A stretch of 64,000 nucleotides of DNA from Mantamonas sphyraenae. Taxonomy: Eukaryota > CRuMs > Mantamonadidae. The notes beneath the pieces were generated by a model. It searched no databases. It was given only the letters and a program-made list of their open reading frames with translations, and was not told where the DNA came from. The stretch spans positions 36,708 through 100,707 of the forward strand of contig JAPMXV010000014.1 of assembly GCA_026936335.1 (NCBI GenBank). Reading direction: 5' to 3'. The stretch's first letter is position 1; each line of letters opens with the position of its first letter. The translations under genes and the position numbers were made by a program. Of the stretch, positions 1-9,303 are shown piece by piece.

Positions 1-1
1 T

Positions 2-1479
2 CGTGTGAGGATGCCATCCATGGACGAAGACCGTATGTCGACACAGTCGGACGACACGGTGGTGACCACGGTGCACATGTCCAGCGACGGTGAGGACGAC
101 GGGGACGAGCTTCGCTCCAATGACTCACCAGCCTCGGTGATCATTCGCGACGACTCTGTCCAGGATAGACCAGAAGCCGACATTGTCCATGTCCCCACTA
201 CGTTGCCTGACGCGAACGAAGAGCCGGAGAAGCAGGAGAGGGAGACGAGCATGGACAACGATGGGGATGGCGCCGAAAACAGGCACAGGAGGACAACAAC
301 GAGAGTGAAGAGCCATCCCAGAGTGTACAAAAGGTTGCCAACGGCGAAGCAGCGTCCATTGAAGAAGCGAACGCGAATGACGATACCAAGGAGACGCCGC
401 CTGCCACAGCAGACAAAGAAGCGCAAGAACAGCGACCCGGAGCCCCAACGACCCAGGAAGGTTCCACGGACGACATCGACAATTCTGCGGAGCAAAAGGA
501 AGCAACGAGCACACAAAAGTCACGGGAGAAACCTGTGTTGAGTGTGGATGTGCAGGTGACGAAACAGCCGACGGTTCCTCACTCACCGCCAAAAGGGACG
601 CCCAACCGTTCGCCGCGTGCTGCACGAGCAGTGCCAAAGCGACGTATCAAGTCCAAAGGCCTGCTGTTGGCGACGCCCGAAGGTCGCAGCATTCGCGTGC
701 GTACAAAGACGCCGCCTGAGAAGATGTTTGCATCAGTGTCGCCCAAGTCGGAGAAGCGCGACGTGTTTCTGAAATCGCTGGACGAACTGGACATGGAAGA
801 GAAGGAAGAGCGGGCCAAGCAAGCTCTGTTGGAGCAAGACATGCAAGTATCGCAACGGCAGCAGGAGATGCGGGAACAGATCGCCCAGCAGGACGAACGG
901 GCACTGCAGCAACGGCGCATGGAACTGTCTCTGAAGCAAGCAGATGTAGAGTCACACATGCACGTGGAAGCAAAGACCGACGTGCATCAAACACAGCAGA
1001 CGGTGGGACGAGGAGACGGGCAGGAGGAGAGGGAAGCGCAGATGCAACCGACGATTGCTGTCAGCGTGTCTGTACGTGGCAAAAAGGCACCCATGGCGCA
1101 GAGCGGAGGTGGCAGTGGCAGTGGTGGCAGCAGCAGCAGTGCGTCCGCACAGAAGCATCTGGACGAGCAACACAAGTACCGGCGCGTGATGTTGCCGGCA
1201 CAGCGCGGCCTGACGTTTCTGCAGCAGCCCCCGCCACTGAAAGACGACATGGAGGCCATGGGAGTGTCATCACAGGTGTTGGCACTGTTGGACAAGCTGA
1301 AGGAGCCTGTACGACCGCCACGGTCGCTGGAGAAGATGAAAAAGATGCAACGGGCGACAACGGAAGCCATGAACCGCAGCATGGGTGCAAAGGGCAACGA
1401 TACCAGCCCCGAGATTGACTGGGAGGCGTTGCAGGCCAAGCGTGCGGCCAAGACGACTGGAAGGCGACTTGCACTGTGA
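2..1479 (+). CDS. Uncharacterised low-complexity protein, possibly 5' partial, with one frame break
   Basis: I do not recognise a family. Reading starts in the frame of the ATG at 11 and gives an acidic Asp/Glu/Ser-rich segment to about 280. The same composition (Glu, Asn, Gln, Thr) then continues in the next frame and runs to the stop at 1477-1479, while the first frame becomes an Arg/Lys-rich shadow. The simplest reading is one missing base near 270-300. The C-terminal ~310 residues contain a Pro/Ser/Arg segment with several TP/SP sites, a predicted coiled coil (about 780-960, rich in Gln, Glu and Arg), a Gly/Ser linker (1105-1145), and a conserved-looking tail. The stop lies 17 bp before the ATG of CCDC77 on the same strand. 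Upstream exons may lie outside the window. Confidence 0.6.
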
Positions 1480-1496
1480 GTTGGGGTGACGGCGAA

Positions 1497-3406
1497 ATGA
1501 AGCGTTTGCAGAGCCAACGAAACCACATCAACATGTCAGAGACTGTCGCCCAGCAGCTGGTGGACCTGCCAGCTACTGAAGATTTGGTGGCATACTACCG
1601 GTCGCACATTGGTAGGTGTTGGAAAAGTTGACGAGGTGGGAAAGAAATGACGAGGACGGAGTCGCAGCGCCGAGCGGGGATGTCCAAGGCGTACAGCACA
1701 CAGAGTGGGTGGACCTGCGCATGCTCTGTGATGTTACTTTTCCCGCACAAGCAATGGCAGAGGGCGTGGCGGTGTGACATAGGCCGGCGGAGGCAAAGGA
1801 GCAAGGGCGCCAACGTTCAAAATGTTGACACAAGGGCACACGACACACAGGCAAACTGGAGAAGGAGAGGGAAGACTTTCTGTACAAATTCGAGGCTCTG
1901 GAGATGTCACCGTCCGAGTACCATCACTTGCGGTGGCAGCTGAAGCAGACGGAGAGCGAGCTGCAGGACATCCGCAAGCAGAATGAGAAATTCAGGCTGG
2001 AGCTGCTGGAAGAGAAGGAGAAGCGTCTGGCGTTTGAAGACGAAAACAGGCGACTGAAGATTGGAGAGTTGGAAGACCGCAGGCGCATCCGGGACCTGGT
2101 GGAGATGACACAGCCTGTGCAGGAGGAGGTGACGTACTTCCGAGACGGCAAGCCCGTACACATTGGGCGAGGCCCCAACGCAAACAGCACCAACCCTGTG
2201 TCGGTGCCGGTCACACTGAATCTGCCCAGCGAAACGTTTGACGAGATGCGACGCAGCATGGGCGAGCGTACGGGCGACATTCCTGATGTCAGCTACGGAA
2301 GTGGCACGGAACACATGTCCGGGACAGATGAGGACACGGGAAACGCGTCGTCGTCGTCTTCCTCGTCGGCTTCTTCGTCGGCTTCTTCTTCGGCGGCGGG
2401 TGTTGGAGGATCGGGCGAGGACGGGATGGCTGGCGTGCACCAAAACGAGCAACTACGAGCACAGAACGAGAGCCTGCAACTGGAACTGGCAGCACTCAAA
2501 GCACAAATGGAGGAGCGAGAGGCGCTGAACATCGAAAAGGTGGCGACGCTGAGCGAAGCGCTGCGAGAGCGGGAGGAGGCGGAGGACGAAGCGCACCGAA
2601 GGGCGCACGAACGCATCCAGGAGCTGGAGGACAAAGTGGCGCAGCTGCAACTGCTGATGCGCAACAATGTGCGAGAGTACATCAGTGTGAAGCACACGGC
2701 GGGCAAGGAGAACAGGGAGATCAGTGAGCAGAACGAAAAGCTGCGCACAGAAAACATCATGCTGAAGCGTCAAAACGGCGAGTTGCAGTCGCGTCTGGAG
2801 CTGGAGGTGCGCATGGTACGAGAAAAGGTGTCGGAGGAGCTGGAGAGCTACAAAGACAAGTTCCGAGAGCAGACGCTGGCGGCGGAGGAGCAAGTGTTCT
2901 TGCTGAAGGAACGACACGAGGAAGCGGAAGCGGAAGCCACGGAGCAGGTGAAGAAGCTGACAAGCAAGATGCAGGACCTGCACACACGCACGCTGAAGCT
3001 GGAGCGACGCCGCAAGCTGGAGCGAGAGGGGTACGAGTCTGAGATTGCCATTCTGAAGGGCTATCTGGCTCGGATGGAGCAACAGATGGAAAAGATGGTG
3101 CTGATGGAGATGCAAGCAGAGATGGAACAGTACCCGGAGATTGAGCCGATGAAGCTTGCGCAGATGCCCAAAGTACGTGTGCATCTGGGCAACAGCAACG
3201 GGTCGACGCAGAACACGGGGATGCACGAGTTGCGGCGAGGCAAGTTCCACGGCGACAGCAGCAACAGTGGGAAACCCACAAAGGCAAGCAGCAGCAGCTC
3301 ACGACGAAGCAGAAAGTCAACGAGTCGCACACGGGAGACCAGCGGCGGAAAGAAGCGCCCGGCCAAACAGGCGTGGACGAGCACCACAAGCTCGTCGAGG
3401 CGGTGA
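1497..3406 (+). CDS. CCDC77: CCDC77-like coiled-coil protein (centrosome/cilium associated)
   Basis: Two exons, 1497-1611 and 1851-3406, join in frame across a GTAGGT..CACACAG intron to give 556 residues. Recognition rests on several CCDC77-like stretches: LVAYYRSHI near residue 30, then an ENRRLKIGELEDRRRIRDL block followed directly by EVTYFRDG, and near the end LERRRKLEREGYESEI. Most of the protein is predicted coiled coil, broken by a serine-rich linker coded at 2347-2400. The tail is Ser/Arg/Lys-rich. Human CCDC77 is about 490 residues and is a centrosomal protein. Together with TTC8 in this window it suggests a ciliated cell. Transcription converges on the CBS-domain gene, whose stop lies 73 bp away. 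Confidence 0.8.
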
Positions 3407-3479
3407 AGGGTGTGCCGAGGGATTCAGGAATGGAAACACACAGTGACGCACATTGCATTGGTTGTCAATCTTCGGTGCG

Positions 3480-4516
3480 TCAGCAAAACACCTTGACGAC
3501 ATCGGTGAGGGTGATGACACCCAGGACTTGGAGGGACTGCGGATCGTCAACGACGTAGAAGCGGTGCAGCTTGGTTACGGCAAACTTGAGAAGGATGTGC
3601 TCAAAGGTGTAGTGAGGCAGAACATATACAGGCAATTTGTCGCCAGATGGGTTCCAATAGTCGCCGCAGGAGTCCAGGAGGCTGCCGAGGGTATGGACGG
3701 TGAGGCCCCTCAAGTCGGACACAGACAAGTTGCCCACGAGCTGGCCGTCGTCGTTGCAGATGGGCACGCCGTTGACCCCTTTGGCCAACACATTGGAGAG
3801 AACCTCGTGCACGGAGTCGGACTCTGCAGAGACAGCGGCGGGCGGTGGGAGGGAGGAAAAGGAGACGGTGTCAGTGAGCCTGGCGGGTGGCTGGGCGGAG
3901 GTTCTTCGCACTGACCTTGTGCGACGACGACATCCCCCCAGAAGCCGAGCTCCAGCTCCTGGATGGTTTTCGAAGCAATGGGGTGGACGCCCAGGCGAAA
4001 GATGTTTTGAACAAGAAAGGCAATGATGGTGGACTGGGAAAGAATGCCCGAAATGGAGTTGGTGCCTGGCTCAACGACGGCGACGCGATAGACGCCCTTG
4101 GCAAAGTGCTCGCTGAGGACAGCAAACAACGATTCGCTGTTGTCCACTTGGATGTATGGGTTGCGCTTGCTGATGTCGATGAGCTTGGTGCAGGGTTGCT
4201 CCGTAAAGACAAGCCCCAGGAACTCGCTGATATCTGCATCCAGCAGCTCGTTGGGCTCGGCAATGACGGACAGGGCAAGGACAACGACATCGAGCATGTC
4301 GCAGAAGCCCAGCACGCCATCCTTGTCGTCAATCACTGGAGCAGAGAGGATTTGCATCTCGTTGAGGGTTTGCATCACCTCGCCCACCGTCTGCTCGCTT
4401 TTGAACGACACCAGTTCCTTGTTCTTTGTGTCCTGGATAATCTGGCCCACTGTGGTTGTCTGCAGGATGTTTGCCAGTGGGTCCAGATGTGGTGGCGGCG
4501 TTGTGACGCGTGACAT
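3480..4516 (-). CDS. Four-CBS-domain protein (SNF4/AMPK-gamma-like fold)
   Basis: Minus-strand exons 4516-3916 and 3823-3480 join in frame (GTCAGT donor, CTGCAG acceptor) into 314 residues. Four CBS motifs are visible in tandem. They include VGEVMQTLNEMQILSAPVID with GFCDMLDVV, then FAVLSEHFAKGVYRVAVVE, then VLSNVLAKGVNGVPICN with GNLSVSDLRG, and finally HRFYVVDD with VLGVITLTDVVKVF. Such pairs of Bateman modules bind adenine nucleotides in AMPK gamma subunits. I see the fold but not enough to call a true AMPK subunit, so a CBS-domain relative is equally possible. The ATG at 4516 is the first in the frame; the frame stays open upstream, so a further 5' exon cannot be excluded. The start faces SARAF, 179 bp away. 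Confidence 0.8.
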
Positions 4517-4695
4517 GCTCGATGGACTTTTTGTTGGGCTCCGTGGTGTCGTCGCAGATGCCACGCTGGCCTCACATGTTCCTCAATGGACCCAGTTTGG
4601 GCGTGTTTCACGGTAGATGGTGAATAGGCTGCCCAAACAAAATGGAAGAGCAAGGCGAAGCGCGGCCGTCGCCAAGTCAAACCGGTGCAACTGAC
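4517..4695. promoter_or_regulatory. Divergent intergenic region between CBS-domain gene and SARAF
   Basis: The start codons of two divergent genes are 179 bp apart, so this interval must hold both promoters or a shared one. I see no TATA box or other motif I can name. Confidence 0.45.
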
Positions 4696-6041
4696 ATGAC
4701 AAAGCGATTCGCGAGTGCAATCAAGGGATGGGTACTGTGTACATTTGTGGTCGTGTTGTGGTGCACCATGTGTGCTGAGGGAGCGAGGTGGGGCGGCGGG
4801 GAGGAACACACCAAGGTGAAGCTGCGCGACGTGCAAGCCTTGACGTTGCGCAAGGGGGAAATGACGACCCATCGACGGGTGTCTGCTGTGCCTCAGGTAC
4901 GTGGCCGTGTATGACACTGACCCTAAAGGCGGATGCGCGGAACTCGCGCTGTGCGTTTCCGCCCATTCTCCTTCTTGACGTCATTTGTGCTGGGACCCCA
5001 ACGTCCGCTGACGAACGACACATCACTCTCTTTCTCTCTCTCTCTCTCTCACAGTTGAAGCGTGTGGGAGGTAGTGCGCCACGTGGGATGGAACCGGATG
5101 TGGTGCAGTGCGTCAACGTGGGCAGCGACGGGACGACCGTGCAGTGGCGATGTGAAGCAGACCTTCCCAAGGGCATCCGCTTCGGTTTCACCAACGTCAT
5201 CTGCGAAGGGTGGAAGAACAGACACGACAAAAACATTCTGGCCGGCTCATGTGGATTGGAGTACAGCCTGGAGCGCACGAGTGCGTACGACCGCAACCAC
5301 CACAGCAGTGGCCAAACACAGCATAGCCAACACGAACACAGCTATGGCCACGAGGACGCAAGCCACCAACATCGCCAGGGAAGGCGCCACCACTTTAGCG
5401 ACGTGACGGTGGACCGAGGCGAGGACGCAGCCAGCACCACGGGTGGAAGCTGGTTCTCCACTCTCTTTGTGTTTGGCCTTGTCTTTGCCTGCTGGTCGTG
5501 CTGCTGCAAACCCTCGAGCACAGCACAGACGGCGACGACAGGAACACAGCCAGGCGCAGGGTTACAACGTGCCTCGTGGCGCCCAGGGCGACCGTATGCC
5601 TCCTCCAGGGCCGCGTCGCGACGAGCCGGCCTTTCGCAGCAGCAACAACCACGATGGAAGCTCGTTTGGAAGCCCTCCCCAAGGCAAGCAGCAGAACAGC
5701 TTTGGAAGCAGTGGAAGCAACACACAAAGCAGCGACAGTGGAGGACACTCCTGGACCACCACAGCAGGCATTGCCGCAGCCTCGGCGGCCGCCGGATACT
5801 ACGCAGGACGCAACAGTGGAGGAACCACACCCACACACAACACACCACCAGTGGCAACACATCATCATCATCATCATGGGGACAGCACGACAGCAACACC
5901 ACGTCGCAGAGGCAACGTTGGAGGGACCGTTCGCCCTCGCCACCACGAAGCTACGGCAACTACACACGCAGGGACAGCAGCAGCGGCAGTGATGACGACA
6001 CGTATCGGGCCACAACCTACGCTTCGACATCGACGCGGTGA
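4696..6041 (+). CDS. SARAF: SARAF/TMEM66-like regulator of store-operated calcium entry
   Basis: Exons 4696-4896 and 5055-6041 join in phase 0; the acceptor follows a CT-rich tract. The protein starts with a signal peptide (hydrophobic VLCTFVVVLWCTMCAEGA). The conserved SARAF luminal domain follows: KLRDVQALTLRKGEMTTHRR, LKRVGGSA, VQCVNVG, VQWRCEADLP, and VICEGW with SCGLEYSLE. One transmembrane segment (WFSTLFVFGLVFACW) and a short Cys cluster come next. In animals SARAF sits in the ER membrane and promotes slow inactivation of store-operated calcium entry. The cytosolic tail is odd. From about 5550 to 5870 the Pro/Gly/Ser-rich, SARAF-like sequence lies one frame ahead, with a six-His run. 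The original frame resumes for the last ~50 residues. Two compensating indels are the likely cause, because all three forward frames are open there. Confidence 0.85.
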
Positions 6042-6070
6042 GAAACAACCCAAACCAAAAAGGCCCTGCC

Positions 6071-9000
6071 ATGTCCTTGTCATCCGTGCGGTTGCAAACA
6101 TTGGAGCGGGAGCTGCAGGAGATGCGTGGCGAGCTGCATTCACAAAAGCAGCGGCTGCGACTCACCACCATCTTGCTCATGTTGGCTCTGTTTGTGCCCT
6201 GGCTGAGCCCCTGGTTTGCCACCACACCTGTAGTGCGCACCAAACGCCTCGAGCTTGTGGACGACAACGGAGTCATCCGTATGGAGGCAACAGTGGACGA
6301 CAAACACCGAGCGTACGTGACCCCTTCCCATGTGTCTTGTGTGCATCCTCCCGTGCCTTTCCTTTCTCCTGAGTGCCCCTGCCTCGCGCTGTGCCCCGTC
6401 TCGTGTCTGCCCGCGCGCGCTGACGTTGAAATCCTTCCGGCGCCCTTTGCGCAGCGCGTGGCGCCTGCTCTCCGAAACCGGCGTGGCGTCGATGAGCCAC
6501 GTCGGCACTGCAGACGGACGCAAGGTGAGCACAGAGATCCGCGACGCCAAGAATGTGGTGCGATTGCGGCACACTGTGGCGGACCAGAAGCTGGGTGGCG
6601 TGAACAGCGAGCTTCTCGCCAGCGACGGCTCCATCCGCGCCTCTGTCAACTTGCAGAACGACCAGTCGGGATCCATTGCGTTGGCAGATACCAATGCAGT
6701 GCCCCGCGTGCTTGCCACTGCTGCCTACTCTCGTGTGCATCTGCTGGACGGCGAGGGAGTGCCCCGTGTGCAACTCAAGGCCTCCTCCTCTGATGCAGAG
6801 GTGGGTCTCCATGTCAACACGGACAAGGGAACCACGGGTGCTTCTCTCATTGTGGAGAATGACCCCAGTCTGCCCCAGCTGCGTCTGTCGTATACAGACC
6901 CGCGCAAAATGCGACACCGCCAGCATCGTTCGCACCTGCGCCGTCTGCGCCGCCGTGGCATTCCGCATCTCACTGGCCGCGTACAGCTCAACAAGATCCT
7001 GGAGCCGTGGCGAAACCCCATCCAACTGCCTGTTGCAGCACAGCTGGGTCTGCAGGCGTTGATGCAAGCTGACTCGCAGAACCATCCCGACGAGGCACAC
7101 CCGTTCTTTACCCTTTTCAACACACGCAACAAGCCAGCCCTGGCCATGCAATTGGGCCACAACTCCAACCCCAAGATGATGGCGTGGGATCTGCTGGAAA
7201 AGGAGTACAAGGTCGTGGAGGCCTCTGTGAGCGATGAACAGGCCGCAAAGGTGACCCTTGCTCCATCACCGCCTGCTCGTCCGCCCCAAATCGAAGTATG
7301 TGACTTTGAGAGCGTCCAGGTCACGGTCAACTCGGAGTACGAGACCACAGACGGCAAGACGGCCGATTGGCTTGCTGATCGCTGGTCTCCCAAGGTGCGC
7401 AACGCCACAGGACAGCTGCCGCCGTTGGAGCCAGTGATCATTGTGCCTGGCATGTTTGCAAGTGTGCTGACGGCCAAGAAGTTGGCGACCGAAAACACTC
7501 AGTCGCCTCTGGAAAGCAAGGAGTGCTACTTTGGCGACGCCAAGGACTACGAGGTGTTCTTCATGGCACCCCGCTATGCTCTGCACACAGAAAAGTGGGA
7601 CGAGCTGTACGCCATGGCGGAGCTGACTCCCGAGTTTTACACGCACGAAGAGACGGGCGAGAAGCGCGTGCACTTTCGCGATGCCGCAGGCAACAAGGTG
7701 TGCCCGCACGACTTTGGCGGTGTCAAGGGTATCGATTACCTGGCGCGATCGTACTTGGACTGGGATGCCCATTGGCTGGAATTTCTAGTGCGTCTGTGGC
7801 CCTACCAGGACAAGCTGACGGCTGTGCAGTACGAGTACTCGGGACGGCTCATGGACGCCAACATGGACGTGAACCGCACGGCCAAGGCGGGCGGAGGCAG
7901 CGAATGGGTGGCGGGTGACAAGTATGCCCAGTTGATTGGGTACCTGGTCAAGGCGGGCTACAAGGTGGGCAAAAACCTGTTTGGAGCACCGTACGACTGG
8001 CGCAAGCCCATTTCGGACCAGGAGGACTACCGCAAGGCACTGCGGGCGTTGATTGAAAAGGCAAGCGCCCTGAACGGAGGAAGCAAGGTGCAGGTGATTG
8101 CACACTCAATGGGCAACTACCAATTCCTCAAGTTCCAGCAGTGGATGGAGGAAAAGCAGACCGGGGGCACAGAGTGGCTGGACACACACGTGAGCAAGTA
8201 TGTAAGCGTCAATGCGCCGTTTCTGGGAGCACCTCAGGCGCTGCGCACTTTGATTTCGGGCGGCCTGATGAGCAGTGCCCCGTGGCCTCGTGAAGGCCTG
8301 TACAAAATGGTGCGCTCCATGGGCGGCCTGTACTCCATGCTGCCGTCAGAAAACTACACACGGGTGGTGGAACAGCTGCCAGACCGCTCGGTGACCGACC
8401 CGACGTGGGTGAACATCACCGAGCCCAGGGCGGCGCCGTTTGTGATCTTTGATGATTGCTCAGATGTGTCGGACACGCATCCGGATTGTGTGGCGTCACA
8501 GAGCTGGGACAAACAGCTTCGAAACCGCACGTTTGACTCGTCGCAGGTCTCCGAGCTGTTCCGCTTCCTGGGACGCGATGACATGGGCGAGATTGTGGAG
8601 GCGATGCATCATGACCGAGAAATCGTCGAGGCGTACCAGCCACGCGTGCCCACGTACTGCCTTTTTGCACACGGTTCGCCCACCGAGTTTGGCATGCGCT
8701 ACCGCGGCGTGCCTGTGGAGGGGGTGTCACGCACGGGTCCTCTCGAACAGGAACCCGAATTTGGGTTTGGCTGTACGGATGGCGACGGCCTGCTGAGCAC
8801 CAACAGCATGCGCTACTGCGAAAACTGGAAGTCACTTGTGTTCAGCCTGCCCTTTGACAAGCGAGGCCACAGCAGCATGCTGAAGGATGCGGTAGCGCTG
8901 GACGAAATCCTGACGATTCTGACCAACGACACGACGCGCGCACGCGACGTACCTCGCAAGCCTTTCTTTTTCCCCACGCAGCGTACTGTGCCGCGCCATG

Positions 9001-9215
9001 CCCAGAGCATCATCCAGAAGAAGCTGTGTGTTGCCCTGCGTCAGCACGCAAACATGGGCCAGTCGTACCGCCAAGCGTGCAACGACATCGACGCAGCAGG
9101 CTCACTGCTGTCCCAATTCGACGTCAAGTTTCAGATCCAGCGCAGCGAGTTGTTGGACATGTGCATGGAGCTGGGCCGGGGCGATGGATGTGCTGGAGGC
9201 GACAAGGAGGAGTAA
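6071..9215 (+). CDS. Membrane-anchored LCAT/PDAT-family acyltransferase or phospholipase with long N-terminal region
   Basis: Exons 6071-6312 and 6455-9215 join through a GTACGT..GCGCAG intron into 1,000 residues. A coiled-coil start is followed by one transmembrane helix near residues 28-48 (LTTILLMLALFVPWL). About 350 residues of repetitive beta-like sequence of unknown family come next. The lecithin:cholesterol acyltransferase fold begins near residue 405 with PVIIVPGMFASVL. It contains GAPYDWRKP and the nucleophile elbow AHSMG (Ser near 631). A late Asp (GDGLLS, near 855) and a late His (GHSSM, near 883) complete the triad. These enzymes move or release acyl chains from phospholipids or sterol esters in the secretory system or outside the cell. 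The substrate cannot be told from sequence. Typical LCAT proteins are 400-700 residues, so the N-terminal part is unusual. Confidence 0.8.
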
Positions 9216-9251
9216 ATGCGGGCAAATGCCAAATGGAGACCGATGTCCAGG

Positions 9252-9286
9252 TCACACACACACGCACACACACACGCACACACACG
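9252..9286. repeat. (CA)n microsatellite
   Basis: An imperfect CA/CG dinucleotide run lies in the 88-bp gap between the LCAT-like stop and the filamin-repeat start. Confidence 0.9.
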
Positions 9287-9303
9287 TGGGGCTGAGTGGA
9301 AGG

